Part shown: piece after piece, positions 37,208 through 46,713 of the stretch
Position numbering within the stretch: the stretch's first letter is position 1
Layout: every line of letters begins with the position of its first letter
Source: Candidatus Omnitrophota bacterium
GTDB lineage: Bacteria > Omnitrophota > Gorgyraeia > Zapsychrales > Zapsychraceae
Length of the DNA stretch: 47,673 nucleotides
Assembly (NCBI GenBank): GCA_021108075.1
Contig: JAIORP010000047.1
Location: forward strand, 1 to 47,673
Direction of reading: 5' to 3'
Program-made: the position numbers and the translations under genes
The notes under the pieces: generated by a model
Database searches by the model: none
The model's input: only the letters and a program-made list of their open reading frames with translations
Told to the model about the DNA's origin: nothing

Positions 37208-38578
37208 ATGAATACTACAGCGACAAAAAATCCGTGCAAACTCTGCGCGCCTCTTGGAGCATCCTTAGTGTTTAAAGGAATACGAGGAGCAATTCCAGTT
37301 TTGCATGGTTCGCAGGGATGCGCGACTTATATCAGGGGATATTTTATTAGCCATTTTAGAGAGCCTGTTGATATTGCATCTTCCAATTTTGTTGAGACAA
37401 CGTCTATTTTTGGCGGAGAAAAAAATCTTTGCGAAGCGCTGGAAAATATTAATAGACAATATAATCCTGAGGTTATTGGGGTTGCTACAACATGTTTGAG
37501 TGAGACGATTGGGGATAATGTTCCTTTGTTTTTGAATAATTTTTTAAAGAAAAAAGGTTCAGAGCCCTTTCCTGATATTATTTTTGCTTCCACGCCAAGT
37601 TACAGTGGCTCGCATATCGATGGATTCCACGCCGCGGTTAAAGCGGTTGTTGAATATTACAGTCATTTTCGCGAGACAGCTGATTTGTTATCTGCCAGGG
37701 GTCGGGAGGGGAACAGTGTCGCGGTTTTACCTAATTTTGTATCGCCAGAGGATATTCGGCATTTAAAGGAAATTATTTTAGACTTTGGAGTGAATCCTGT
37801 TTTTGTGCCGGATTATTCACAGACTTTAGACGGTGTTAGCTGGAACAAATATGAAAAGATACCGGAAGGAGGAACTTCCAAAGAGGAGCTGCTGTCTTTG
37901 CGGAAAGTTTCTTCCGTAATTGAATTAGGTAACAGCCTTAACGAAAAGGATTCAGCAGGGAAATTTCTTGAATCAGAGGTTGGAACTAAACGCCACGGTT
38001 TGGGACTGCCGATAGGCATTGATTTAACAGATGATTTTTTTAATAGTTTAAAAATAATAAGCGGAAGAAAAATTCCTGATAAGTACATTGCCCAGAGGGG
38101 AAGGTTGGTTGACGCGTATTGTGACGCGCATAAATATTTGTTTGGTAAGAAAGCGGTTGTTTTTGGAGACGAAGATATGGTTGTGTCTATTGCAAGATTT
38201 TTATGTGAGACAGGAATAATTCCTGTGCTTTGTGCCTCAGGGGCACAAGGAAGCGAGCTGAAGAAAGCCTTACAACAGCTTTCCATGGAATACAAAAATA
38301 AAATAGTAATTCGAACGAAAGCGGATTTTGTGGATATTGAGGAGGAAGCAGTAGCCTTAAAACCGGATTTCTTAATCGGAAACAGCAAGGGGTACACGCT
38401 TTCACGTAAGATGGGCGTTCCCCTTATAAGGGTTGGATTTCCGGTACATGACAGGTTTGGAGCGTCAAGGATTTCGCATTTATGCTACAAAGGTACCCAG
38501 GAGTTGTTTGACAGAATAGTCAATACAATAATTGCAAAAAAGCAATCAGAGTCAGCCGCGGGTTACACCTACATGTGA
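37208..38578 (+). CDS. nifN: Nitrogenase cofactor scaffold protein NifN
   Basis: 456 residues, NifK-like partner of NifE. NPCKLCAPLGA, HGSQGCATYIRG and TTCLSETIGDN align with the P-cluster regions. The protein ends without a NifB domain, so this is not the NifN-NifB fusion found in some clostridia; nifB is a separate gene 18 nt downstream. Shine-Dalgarno lies within the end of nifE. Confidence 0.95.
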   Translation: MNTTATKNPCKLCAPLGASLVFKGIRGAIPVLHGSQGCATYIRGYFISHFREPVDIASSNFVETTSIFGGEKNLCEALENINRQYNPEVIGVATTCLSETIGDNVPLFLNNFLKKKGSEPFPDIIFASTPSYSGSHIDGFHAAVKAVVEYYSHFRETADLLSARGREGNSVAVLPNFVSPEDIRHLKEIILDFGVNPVFVPDYSQTLDGVSWNKYEKIPEGGTSKEELLSLRKVSSVIELGNSLNEKDSAGKFLESEVGTKRHGLGLPIGIDLTDDFFNSLKIISGRKIPDKYIAQRGRLVDAYCDAHKYLFGKKAVVFGDEDMVVSIARFLCETGIIPVLCASGAQGSELKKALQQLSMEYKNKIVIRTKADFVDIEEEAVALKPDFLIGNSKGYTLSRKMGVPLIRVGFPVHDRFGASRISHLCYKGTQELFDRIVNTIIAKKQSESAAGYTYM

Positions 38579-38596
38579 AAGGCAAGGAGCGGGAAT

Positions 38597-39526
38597 ATGG
38601 ATAGAATTAAAATGATAAATAAAGAAAGACATCCTTGTTTTAATTTTGAGGCACGAAATAAATTTGGCAGAATACATCTTCCAGTTGCTCCGAAATGCAA
38701 TATTCAATGTAATTTTTGTAATAGAAAATACAGTTGTGTTAATGAAAGCAGACCGGGTGTTACCAGTACGGTATTGTCTCCTTCTCAGGCAGTTGTTTAT
38801 TTTGACATGCTGATGGAAAAAATACCGAATATTTCCGTCGTAGGCATAGCAGGCCCGGGGGAGGCTTTTGCCAATGTTGAAGAGACTTTAGAGACTATTC
38901 GCAGGGTTAAAGCAAAATATCCTTTTATGCTGTTTTGCTTGTCCACTAATGGATTTAACATTTTGCCTTATTTTGATGATTTAATCGAACTTGGTCTTAC
39001 GCATGTTACAATAACAGTTAATGCAGTTAAAAAAGAAATTGGGACAAAAATATACGCATGGGTTTCTGACGATGGGCGAATATATTATGGAGAAGAGGCA
39101 GCAGAATTGTTAATGAACAGGCAATTGGATGCAATAGAAAAATTCAGTAAGGCAGGAGTTACGGTTAAGGTAAATTGTATTTTGCTCCCCGGTGTTAATG
39201 ATTGCCATATTGAGGAAGTAGCTTTACGAGTTTCAGAAAGAGGGGCGGATATATTTAATTGTATGTCGGTAATTCCTGTTGAAGAAACGATTTTTGAGAG
39301 AATAAGAAAGCCATTAAATTCAGAGGTACGCAATATTAGAGAAAAATGTTCAAAGCATATTAAACAAATGACCCATTGTCAGAGATGCAGGGCTGATGCC
39401 GCAGGTTTGTTAAAAGATGAAAATAGTGAAAAGACACAGGATTTATTGTCCATTGCCTCAGCATTGCCTGAAGGGGGCATTAGCACAGAAACACGGAAGT
39501 ACGGAAACACGGAAATTGAGGTATAA
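38597..39526 (+). CDS. nifB: FeMo-cofactor biosynthesis radical SAM protein NifB
   Basis: 309 residues. Makes the 8-iron carbide-containing NifB-co. The radical SAM cluster motif is CNIQCNFC, preceded by RIHLPVAPK; IAGPGEAFAN, STNGFNI and the C-terminal HCQRCRADAAGLL are typical. The NifX-like C-terminal domain of proteobacterial NifB is absent, as in archaeal and clostridial forms. The last residues (STETRKYGNTEIEV) come from a short DNA repeat (ACACGGAA twice) and may not be functional. GGAG upstream of ATG 38597. Confidence 0.96.
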   Translation: MDRIKMINKERHPCFNFEARNKFGRIHLPVAPKCNIQCNFCNRKYSCVNESRPGVTSTVLSPSQAVVYFDMLMEKIPNISVVGIAGPGEAFANVEETLETIRRVKAKYPFMLFCLSTNGFNILPYFDDLIELGLTHVTITVNAVKKEIGTKIYAWVSDDGRIYYGEEAAELLMNRQLDAIEKFSKAGVTVKVNCILLPGVNDCHIEEVALRVSERGADIFNCMSVIPVEETIFERIRKPLNSEVRNIREKCSKHIKQMTHCQRCRADAAGLLKDENSEKTQDLLSIASALPEGGISTETRKYGNTEIEV

Positions 39527-39595
39527 AAAGATGCGTTTGTATCATAGGGGCGAGGTTCCCGCGCCTTTATTAAAGACTTTTCAAAAAGGAGAGAA

Positions 39596-41704
39596 ATGAT
39601 GAAGAATAGAAACATGGAAAGTGAGATGGATTTGATTTCGGAGCTTTACGGAAGTAATGTTTTTAGCCTGAAAACGATGCGGAATTATTTGTCGGAGAAG
39701 GCGTACAAATCATTGAGTTCTACGATTAAATCCGGAGGTAGCCTGGATCCGAAAATTGCAGATGAGGTTGCTGACGCAATGAAGACATGGGCAGTGGCTA
39801 AAGGGGCGACGCATTTTACGCATTGGTTTCAGCCGTTAACAGGAACAACGGCGGAAAAACATGATTCTTTTATTTCGCCTGACGGAGAAGGCGGAGTAGT
39901 TCTTAAGTTTTCCGGAAAAGAATTAATACAGGGAGAACCTGATGCCTCAAGTTTTCCTTCAGGCGGACTGCGCCCTACTTTTGAGGCTCGTGGGTACACC
40001 GGGTGGGATCCGACAAGCCCTGCATTTATTAAAGAGGGTGCGCAAGGCGCGACTTTGTGTATCCCTACATATTTTATCGGATGGAATGGAGAGGCATTGG
40101 ATAAGAAAACTCCGCTTTTGCGTTCAATGAAGGCATTGTCAAAACAGGTATGCCGTTTAGGAAAATTATTCGGGATTGAACGCGAAGGCGCGCAGGCATA
40201 TGCAACGCTTGGAGGAGAACAGGAATATTTTTTAATAGACCGTGATTATTATTACGACAGGATTGATCTTATTCAGACGGGAAGGACATTGTTTGGAAAG
40301 GAACCTGCCAAACATCAGCAGATGGCTGACCATTATTTTGGGGCGATCAAAAGCAGGATAATGGATTTTATGGAAGATTTCGATCGTGAAATGTGGAAAT
40401 TGGGTGCTCCTGTTAAGACAAGGCATAATGAGGTTGCTCCTGCACAATTTGAGGTTGCTCCGGTCTTCGAACAGTTGAATTTGGCAGTTGATCATAATAT
40501 GCTTTGCATGGAAGTTATGCAGAAAGTAGCAGAAAAACATGATTTAGCATGTTTACTCCACGAGAAACCTTTTGCAGGTATTAATGGTTCAGGAAAACAT
40601 AATAATTGGTCGATCGTTGGGCCTGATGGAAAAAATTGGTTTGCCCCCGGAGATAATCCACATGAAAATGCAAAATTTTTAATAATGCTCGGAGCTGTAA
40701 TCAAAGCGGTTGACACATACGCAGAACTTCTACGGGTCTCAATAGCGTCCGCGGGAAATGATCACAGGCTTGGTTCACATGAGGCGCCTCCTGCGATTAT
40801 TTCAATCTTTCTTGGAGAGCAGTTGACCGATATTATTGAACAGATAGAAAAAGGCGGTGCTAAAACTTCAAAGCAGGGAGGTGTTTTAAAGTTGGGGATT
40901 GATTCATTACCTGATTTACCAAGAGACGCAACAGACAGAAACAGGACATCTCCGTTTGCATTTACAGGCGCTAAATTTGAATTCAGGGCAGTTGGTTCAA
41001 ATATGAGTCTTGCAGGCCCGAACATTATTCTAAATACAATTGCCGCGGAAGTATTAGATGAAATATGCACAGACTTGGAATCTGCTAATAAGGCAAAAGA
41101 AGATTTTAATGAGACTCTGCAGGCAATCCTTCAGGATATTATTAAAAAACATAAAAAGATTTTGTACAATGGAGACAATTATACTGAGGATTGGGTTAAA
41201 GAGGCGAAAAAAAGAGGCCTGCCTAATCTTAAAACCACACCGGAGGCATTGGAGATATTAAATAAACCTGAAAATATTACAGTTTTTGAAAAGCATGGGG
41301 TATTAACAAAGACTGAACTTAAATCGCGCCACGACGTGTATTTAGAGACATATGAAACCACAATCGATTACGAAGCAAAATTATCCGCAGACATGGCAAA
41401 AACAATGATTGTCCCTGTGGGCCTGGATTATCAAACGGAGTTAGCGGAATCGATAAAGTCTGTAGAGTCAATTAATGAAACAAAATCATCCGCTGTGAGA
41501 AAATTACTTAAAGAGGTCTCAGCGACATTAGAAGGCATTTTAAACGGCATTGATGTATTAGAGGAAGCAATTAAAGCCGGAGAGGCAAAAACAACAAAAG
41601 AGGCAATGAATGGTTTAAGAGGAGAAGTAGACATTCTTGAAGGCTTAGTACCTGCAGATATGTGGCCGCTTCCCTCTTATGCCGAGATGCTTTTTGTGCT
41701 TTAA
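39596..41704 (+). CDS. glnN: Glutamine synthetase type III
   Basis: 702 residues, the length of dodecameric GSIII rather than GSI (about 470). Condenses ammonium with glutamate. Signatures: [36 protein letters not shown] and [17 protein letters not shown] 39596 has AAGGAGAG upstream; a second ATG directly follows. Placement within the nif genes means that the ammonium made by nitrogenase and the enzyme that assimilates it are produced together. Confidence 0.96.
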   Translation: MMKNRNMESEMDLISELYGSNVFSLKTMRNYLSEKAYKSLSSTIKSGGSLDPKIADEVADAMKTWAVAKGATHFTHWFQPLTGTTAEKHDSFISPDGEGGVVLKFSGKELIQGEPDASSFPSGGLRPTFEARGYTGWDPTSPAFIKEGAQGATLCIPTYFIGWNGEALDKKTPLLRSMKALSKQVCRLGKLFGIEREGAQAYATLGGEQEYFLIDRDYYYDRIDLIQTGRTLFGKEPAKHQQMADHYFGAIKSRIMDFMEDFDREMWKLGAPVKTRHNEVAPAQFEVAPVFEQLNLAVDHNMLCMEVMQKVAEKHDLACLLHEKPFAGINGSGKHNNWSIVGPDGKNWFAPGDNPHENAKFLIMLGAVIKAVDTYAELLRVSIASAGNDHRLGSHEAPPAIISIFLGEQLTDIIEQIEKGGAKTSKQGGVLKLGIDSLPDLPRDATDRNRTSPFAFTGAKFEFRAVGSNMSLAGPNIILNTIAAEVLDEICTDLESANKAKEDFNETLQAILQDIIKKHKKILYNGDNYTEDWVKEAKKRGLPNLKTTPEALEILNKPENITVFEKHGVLTKTELKSRHDVYLETYETTIDYEAKLSADMAKTMIVPVGLDYQTELAESIKSVESINETKSSAVRKLLKEVSATLEGILNGIDVLEEAIKAGEAKTTKEAMNGLRGEVDILEGLVPADMWPLPSYAEMLFVL

Positions 41705-41719
41705 GAAATGGAGGATTTC

Positions 41720-42022
41720 ATGGAAGAACCTGATTTCCATTTTTTTGTCTGTAACAGTTTTAGAGCAGGAGGAGAGGCTCGGGGGATTTGCAACAAAAAA
41801 GGTGCTGTTGATTTAATTCAGTATCTTGAAAGCGAACTGGCGGACAGAGGCATGAGTTCCCTTGTAACCAGTACAGGATGCCTCAAGGTTTGTGACAGGG
41901 GGCCGGCAATGGTCGTATATCCTAAAGGGGATTGGTACGGTAACCTTAGCGAGGAGGCTATTGATGAAATTCTGGATGCAATGGAGGAAGACGGCGTTGC
42001 AGAAAAATATTTATTAACGTAA
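41720..42022 (+). CDS. 2Fe-2S ferredoxin (thioredoxin-like fold)
   Basis: 100 residues. Cysteines FVCNSF...GICNKKG and later CLKVCDRGP follow the C-x(10-12)-C...C-x3-C pattern of thioredoxin-like 2Fe-2S ferredoxins. ATG 41720 is chosen for the GGAGG site at 41710. These small ferredoxins recur in nif clusters; a role in electron supply or cofactor assembly is likely but not shown by sequence. Confidence 0.88.
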   Translation: MEEPDFHFFVCNSFRAGGEARGICNKKGAVDLIQYLESELADRGMSSLVTSTGCLKVCDRGPAMVVYPKGDWYGNLSEEAIDEILDAMEEDGVAEKYLLT

Positions 42023-42035
42023 TTCTATTCATAAT

Positions 42036-42063
42036 GTAAGGGTTTAATATTTTGAACCCTTAC
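42036..42063. repeat. Hairpin directly upstream of nifV
   Basis: GTAAGGGTT (42036-42044) pairs with AACCCTTAC (42055-42063). The Shine-Dalgarno of nifV (AAGGAG) begins one nt after the right arm. Related in sequence to the hairpin before nifH and to the outer arm of the nifK-nifE palindrome. Confidence 0.55.
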
Positions 42064-42072
42064 AAGGAGATT

Positions 42073-43200
42073 ATGAAAAACATGTGGATAATTGATACAA
42101 CCCTGCGCGACGGGGAACAGTCTGCCGGCGTGGTGTTCTCTCTAGAAGAGAAGAAAAACATCGCACAGTTATTATCAGACGCGGGGATAGACGAAATTGA
42201 GATCGGAACACCTGCCATGGGCAAAGAGGAGAGGGCAGATATAAAAGTTATTGCTGCTATGCATCTGAATTCAAAACTTATTTGTTGGTGCCGTGCTTTG
42301 CGTCGGGATATTGATTTTTGTTTTGAATGTGGGGTTGAGAGAATACATATTTCTTTTCCCGTGTCTGATATCTTAATGCCTTTATTTAAAATAAAGAAAA
42401 ATGAATTATTCGGTATGGCAGAAAATTTAATTAAATACGCATTGCGAAAATTTTCTTTTGTGTCTGTCGGAGCACAGGACGCGTCGCGCGCGAACAGAAA
42501 TTTTTTGTTGCAATTTTGCAGAATAGTTTCAATAAGTGGGGCAAAGAGGGTGTGTATTGCAGATACTGTCGGGATAATGAGCCCTGTTCAGGCATTTAAT
42601 CTCATTTCAGATTTTCGCGGAAAAGATATAGATATTGACCTGGCATTTCATGCGCACAATGATTTGGGAATGGCAACAGCGAATACAATTTCAGCTCTGG
42701 CCGCAGGTGCCAAGTGTGCCAGTGTAACTGTTAACGGACTGGGTGAACGTGCGGGAAACGCGGCCTTGGAAGAAGTTGTGATGGCTGCGAAATATACGCT
42801 TGGAATGAAAACTTCAGTTAATACAAAATTATTCGCTAAACTTTCAAGGCTGGTGGCACAGTCCTCAGGTGAAAGAATGAGCAGATTAAAACCTATTGTG
42901 GGTTCGGGTGCCTTTTGTCATGAATCCGGCATACACACAAAGGCGCTTTTATTGGATCGCAGAAGTTATGAATCAATTGTCCCGGGGAGTGTTGGCAGGA
43001 AAGAACGGGACTTTGTTATCGGCAAACATTCGGGGAGGGCAGCAGTTAAACATTTTTTTTGCAAGAAAAATCTCAAGATCACTGACGATTATTTAACAAA
43101 GATACTTAAAGAAATTAAAGAATCGTCGTCAAAGTTGAAAAGGGGATTGTCGAGCAGCGAAGTGCTGAATTTATACCGGGGGTTAAATGAGAGAACTTAA
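42073..43200 (+). CDS. nifV: Homocitrate synthase NifV
   Basis: 375 residues, DRE-TIM aldolase. Makes homocitrate, the organic ligand of FeMo-cofactor, from acetyl-CoA and 2-oxoglutarate. DTTLRDGEQSAGVVFS carries the metal and base residues; AFHAHNDLGMATANT supplies HxH; NGLGERAGNAALEE is conserved. The C-terminal leucine-binding regulatory domain of IPMS/LeuA is absent, favouring NifV. ATG 42073 with AAGGAG 4 nt upstream. Overlaps the next gene by 14 nt. Confidence 0.95.
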   Translation: MKNMWIIDTTLRDGEQSAGVVFSLEEKKNIAQLLSDAGIDEIEIGTPAMGKEERADIKVIAAMHLNSKLICWCRALRRDIDFCFECGVERIHISFPVSDILMPLFKIKKNELFGMAENLIKYALRKFSFVSVGAQDASRANRNFLLQFCRIVSISGAKRVCIADTVGIMSPVQAFNLISDFRGKDIDIDLAFHAHNDLGMATANTISALAAGAKCASVTVNGLGERAGNAALEEVVMAAKYTLGMKTSVNTKLFAKLSRLVAQSSGERMSRLKPIVGSGAFCHESGIHTKALLLDRRSYESIVPGSVGRKERDFVIGKHSGRAAVKHFFCKKNLKITDDYLTKILKEIKESSSKLKRGLSSSEVLNLYRGLNERT

Positions 43201-43903
43201 AAGAAAAATAACTGAAATTATCAGAGATTATAAAATTAAGGATGGGTTGGTGCGGATAACGGCTAAGCCGTTGTCTTCACAAGAAGCGATAGGAAACCCG
43301 GAGCACGATGATTATCCGATTCAAAAAGGGCGGGAAAAATTGATGCAGGCAGAGTTCCAGGGCAGTCATGGCGTAGCCTTTACAGATATGTTCGGAGATT
43401 ATGAAGGTTCTCTTTTTGAAATAATAAACATGGAACTTGAGAATAATTTCAGGAGGGCAATTTTTGTTTCAACTGTTAACGCGATGTTAAAGTCTCTCGG
43501 GCTGATTGACAAGACATCCCATTGCAAGGATAGCGGCCTTGTTAATTGTCAAAAAAGTGTAGTTAATTTTTTTAGGGAAAGGTTTGGGAATTTAAAGATA
43601 TTTCAGGCGGGTTTTCAGCCTCGTTTTGTAGAGGCATTGAGTGAAGAATTTGAATTTCGTGTAACTGATGTGGACGAGGATAATATTGGTAAAATGGTTA
43701 ATGGCGTAATAGTCGAACCTCCCGGGAATACAAAGAAGAATATAGAATGGTGTGATGTGATATTCGCAACCGGTTCGACTTTTGTTAATGAGACTCACCG
43801 GCAATTTATCGGGAAGGGTAAGCCAACAGTATTTTATGGTGTAACCTGTGCGGGGCCTGCATATCTTTTTAATTTAGAGAGATACTGCCCCGAAGGGATT
43901 TGA
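43187..43903 (+). CDS. DUF364-like protein (putative heavy-metal chelation family)
   Basis: 238 residues. The C-terminal Rossmann-like half (FQAGFQPRFVEAL... CDVIFATGSTFVNETHRQFI) matches the DUF364 fold and the N-terminal half resembles its usual DUF4213 partner. No enzymatic residues can be named. It overlaps nifV by 14 nt and precedes an ABC transporter, suggesting a role in metal or cofactor supply for nitrogenase; that is inference. Confidence 0.72.
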   Translation: MRELKRKITEIIRDYKIKDGLVRITAKPLSSQEAIGNPEHDDYPIQKGREKLMQAEFQGSHGVAFTDMFGDYEGSLFEIINMELENNFRRAIFVSTVNAMLKSLGLIDKTSHCKDSGLVNCQKSVVNFFRERFGNLKIFQAGFQPRFVEALSEEFEFRVTDVDEDNIGKMVNGVIVEPPGNTKKNIEWCDVIFATGSTFVNETHRQFIGKGKPTVFYGVTCAGPAYLFNLERYCPEGI

Positions 43904-43966
43904 TTAAAATAAGTATGGGCGAAAAAATTTTCACCTCTATCAAAATTAAATATTAAAAATAATGGA

Positions 43967-44977
43967 ATGAAAAAATGTATTTTACTAGTTATTTCAGGGA
44001 TTATGTTTTGGGGGATATCTGTCCATGCCGGGGAGCGGGATGTAATTGAGAAATCCATTCGGATAGCTGTAGAGTTTACTACCCATTCTGCCTGCGCGCA
44101 TATTGCTAATCAAAAAGGCTGGTATAAAGAAGAAGGTTTGAACGTCACCAGTTACGAAAATTACGTAACCGGGATGGCCTTGGCCGCTGCTTTGTCAAGA
44201 GGAGACATTGACGCTGCCTATATTTGTTTAATCCCTGCAATAAATGCCAGGGCTAATGCCGGGGTGCCGATAAAGATTGTTGCCGGGATTCATAAATACG
44301 GCTACGGTTTTGTTGTTAACCCTGACAAAGTTGAAACTATTGATGATTTAAAGAAACCTGGAATTCGTATCGGATGCGCTCGTGAAGGCAGTCCTGTCGA
44401 TGCGCTTTTGCATAAGATGCTCGAAAAATATCATTTAGACAAGAAACAAATATTGGGAAAAATTCGAAGGATGAATCCGCCTAAATTGCTCCTCGCGCTT
44501 AAAATGGGGCAATTGGATGCGGCCTTTATCTGCGAACAATTTCCGAGTATGGCGGAGGAATCAGGACTTAAGGTTTTTCTGACCGCGGAAGATCTCTGGC
44601 CGGATATGCAGGGCAGTGTTTTAGTCGTTAGAGAAGAATTTTTAAAGGAACATCCTGATTTAGTTGAGAGATTGGTAAAGGTTACTGAACGCGCAACACA
44701 ATTTATTAATGAACATCCCGAAGAGGCTTCGGAGATTGTTGTAGAAGGTTTACAGTTTTCCGGAAAAAAGATATTTCCTGTTAAGGCTATTGGCGCGGCT
44801 TCCAAATTCGTGATTACGCCCTTGCCGATATTAAGATCTTTGACTTCAAGGCTGGTTAATACTACCGCTATTGATCCACGGGAAATTCAGAAGGCAATAG
44901 ATGTCTGTGCAGAGTTAGGGTATTTAAAAAAAACATTCAACGCGGAAGACTTTACTGACTTGAGGTTTATTAGATGA
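43967..44977 (+). CDS. ABC transporter substrate-binding protein, NitT/TauT type
   Basis: 336 residues with an N-terminal signal peptide (LLVISGIMFWGISVHA). Two-lobed periplasmic binding protein of the nitrate/sulfonate/taurine family (HSACAHIANQKGWYKEEGLNV, YVTGMALAAALSRGDIDAAYI). The ligand is not obvious: family members bind nitrate, taurine, aliphatic sulfonates, thiamine precursors or oxyanions. Its gene overlaps the permease by 4 nt, and the position behind nifV suggests it supplies something needed by nitrogenase, perhaps a metal oxyanion or organic acid. Confidence 0.85.
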   Translation: MKKCILLVISGIMFWGISVHAGERDVIEKSIRIAVEFTTHSACAHIANQKGWYKEEGLNVTSYENYVTGMALAAALSRGDIDAAYICLIPAINARANAGVPIKIVAGIHKYGYGFVVNPDKVETIDDLKKPGIRIGCAREGSPVDALLHKMLEKYHLDKKQILGKIRRMNPPKLLLALKMGQLDAAFICEQFPSMAEESGLKVFLTAEDLWPDMQGSVLVVREEFLKEHPDLVERLVKVTERATQFINEHPEEASEIVVEGLQFSGKKIFPVKAIGAASKFVITPLPILRSLTSRLVNTTAIDPREIQKAIDVCAELGYLKKTFNAEDFTDLRFIR

Positions 44978-45726
44978 AAAATATGAAAGCTATGTATAGT
45001 TTAGTTCCGATATTAGTTTTTTTGCTGATTTGGGAAATAGTTGCCAGGTTAAAATTTATTCCCGGGCATTTCTTTTTTCCTCCCTTTACTGTTGTCATTC
45101 AGGAATTTTATAATTTAACTGTCAGCGGGATATTAATAGATAATTTTTTATGTAGTCTGAGGAGAGTTTTGATCGGGCTTTTTGCCGGTTCAACGGCAGG
45201 GATATTAGTCGGCATTTTAATGGGGTATGAAGAAAGAATACATAAAATAGCTCATCCAATCTTCAGCCTGTTTTATCCTATCCCGGCGTTAGGCTGGCTG
45301 CCTATTTTAATGCTCTGGTTTGGGATAGGCGAGATGTTGCCGATCATGATTATATTTATCTGTTCCTTTTTCCCTGTTTTTTACAATACGGTTACAGGCA
45401 TTAAGAATGTTAATAAGGATTTTATTAAGGCGGCGCAAACCCTCGGGGCATCTGAGGCAAAAATATTAAGGACGGTAGTTATTCCGTTGGCTTTACCGAA
45501 TATATTTACCGGTTTGCGGCTGGAAGCAGGAATGGCATGGCGTGTAATAATTGCCGCTGAGATGGTCGCTATTCCTACGGGAATCGGGGCGTTACTCATG
45601 CGTGCGGAAAGCCTGCTTCGGATAGATATAGTCATAGTATGCCTGATTGTTTTAGCCGTAATGTGTTTTACCTTTGAAAGATTTTTTATCTGTCTTGAGC
45701 ATAAAATGACGCGTAAATGGAGATGA
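44974..45726 (+). CDS. ABC transporter permease, NitT/TauT type
   Basis: 250 residues with about six membrane segments. The coupling-helix EAA loop is visible in AAQTLGASEAKILRTVVIPLALPNIFTGLRL. It starts inside the end of the binding-protein gene (ATGA overlap) and the ATPase begins 1 nt after it, so the three form a complete importer. Confidence 0.92.
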   Translation: MKNMKAMYSLVPILVFLLIWEIVARLKFIPGHFFFPPFTVVIQEFYNLTVSGILIDNFLCSLRRVLIGLFAGSTAGILVGILMGYEERIHKIAHPIFSLFYPIPALGWLPILMLWFGIGEMLPIMIIFICSFFPVFYNTVTGIKNVNKDFIKAAQTLGASEAKILRTVVIPLALPNIFTGLRLEAGMAWRVIIAAEMVAIPTGIGALLMRAESLLRIDIVIVCLIVLAVMCFTFERFFICLEHKMTRKWR

Positions 45727-45727
45727 G

Positions 45728-46426
45728 ATGCCGAACATTAAATTGAAAAATATCAATAATTTTATATGCCGCGATATAAATTTAGAAATAGCTGAGGGGG
45801 AATTTTTGGTTCTCTGGGGCTCGACAGGTGTGGGAAAGACCACGCTACTTAATATCATTGCCGGCCTGGTTGAATATGAAGGTTCCGTTTTATTCGATGG
45901 CGTTTCTGTAGATGAGCTTCCTGTTTCGCAGAGGAGGCTGGGATATTTGTTTCAACACCTGGTTTTGTTTCCTCATCTGGATGTCATGGCGAACGTGGCT
46001 TATGGGCTTAATATTCAGAAGAAGCCGAAGACAGGAATGGAAATAAAGGTGGAGTACCTGTTAGAATTGATTGGGATAAAACATCTCGCTCATCGCTATC
46101 CTAAGGATTTAAGCGGGGGTGAAAAACAAAGGGTTGCTTTGGCGCGGGCAATTATTTCTTCACCAAAGATTATGCTTCTTGACGAACCGTTAAACAGCCT
46201 GGATTTTGATACTGCCAGACGTCTTAGGGGAGAGATCCAACGATTTCACAAAAAATCAGGAATTACTACCGTATATGTTACTCATTGTTTTGAAGAGGCT
46301 CTTGCGTTAGCTGACAGGGTTGCTATATTCGAGAAAGGCAGAATTGTCCGGATAGATTGTTTAGAAAATCAAGGAGTACACTCTGAAAGGGCAAGAAGAC
46401 GGACGGATCCCGTGAGGGCAGACTGA
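45728..46426 (+). CDS. ABC transporter ATP-binding protein, NitT/TauT type
   Basis: 232 residues. Walker A GSTGVGKTTLLN, Q-loop LGYLFQHLVLFPHL, signature LSGGEKQRVALARA, Walker B IMLLDEPLNSLD and H-loop THCFEEA are all intact. The C-terminus (RRRTDPVRAD) is short, with no regulatory domain. Last intact gene of the nitrogen island; no terminator was recognised right after it. Confidence 0.93.
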   Translation: MPNIKLKNINNFICRDINLEIAEGEFLVLWGSTGVGKTTLLNIIAGLVEYEGSVLFDGVSVDELPVSQRRLGYLFQHLVLFPHLDVMANVAYGLNIQKKPKTGMEIKVEYLLELIGIKHLAHRYPKDLSGGEKQRVALARAIISSPKIMLLDEPLNSLDFDTARRLRGEIQRFHKKSGITTVYVTHCFEEALALADRVAIFEKGRIVRIDCLENQGVHSERARRRTDPVRAD

Positions 46427-46473
46427 AATACGCGCGAATATGAGATAAAAATTTAGGAAATTTTAAAAAATAT

Positions 46474-46502
46474 TTGACAAAAATAAATGAGAACTATATA
46501 CT
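46474..46502 (+). promoter_or_regulatory. Promoter of the second amtB locus
   Basis: TTGACA at 46474-46479 and TATACT at 46497-46502 with a 17-nt spacer. Layout copies the promoter of the main island: strong core promoter followed by a hexaloop attenuator. Confidence 0.78.
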
Positions 46503-46517
46503 CCATTTAATATTCAA

Positions 46518-46607
46518 TTAAGGCAAAGATGTCTTAGATAATATTTGTACAAAAAGGGCAAAGAAGTCCTCAATAATAGACCTTTCGATTTTTTTGAGGA
46601 TTTTTTT
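46518..46607 (+). promoter_or_regulatory. ANTAR-type dual-hexaloop antitermination leader
   Basis: Hairpin P1 TAAGGC [AAAGAT] GTCTTA (46519-46536) and P2 AGGGC [AAAGAA] GTCCT (46555-46570) each have a six-base loop with A1 and G4. The 3' arm of P2 overlaps terminator arm TCCTCAA (46567-46573), which pairs with TTGAGGA (46594-46600) followed by seven T. P2 and the terminator cannot coexist. This is the textbook arrangement for NasR/EutV-type control. Confidence 0.8.
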
Positions 46608-46713
46608 AGCTGCCCCCCATCCTCAATATACACTGGTTGCTGAAAGTTTAATGAGAGGGTAGGGGGTATTTTTTTGGACAAAATTAAGTATGCTTTTGAA
46701 TGGAGGAGGATAG

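Noticed and set aside
42073..43200. 2-isopropylmalate synthase (leuA)
   Set aside because: The C-terminal regulatory domain is absent, length is 375 residues and all neighbours are nif genes, favouring NifV.
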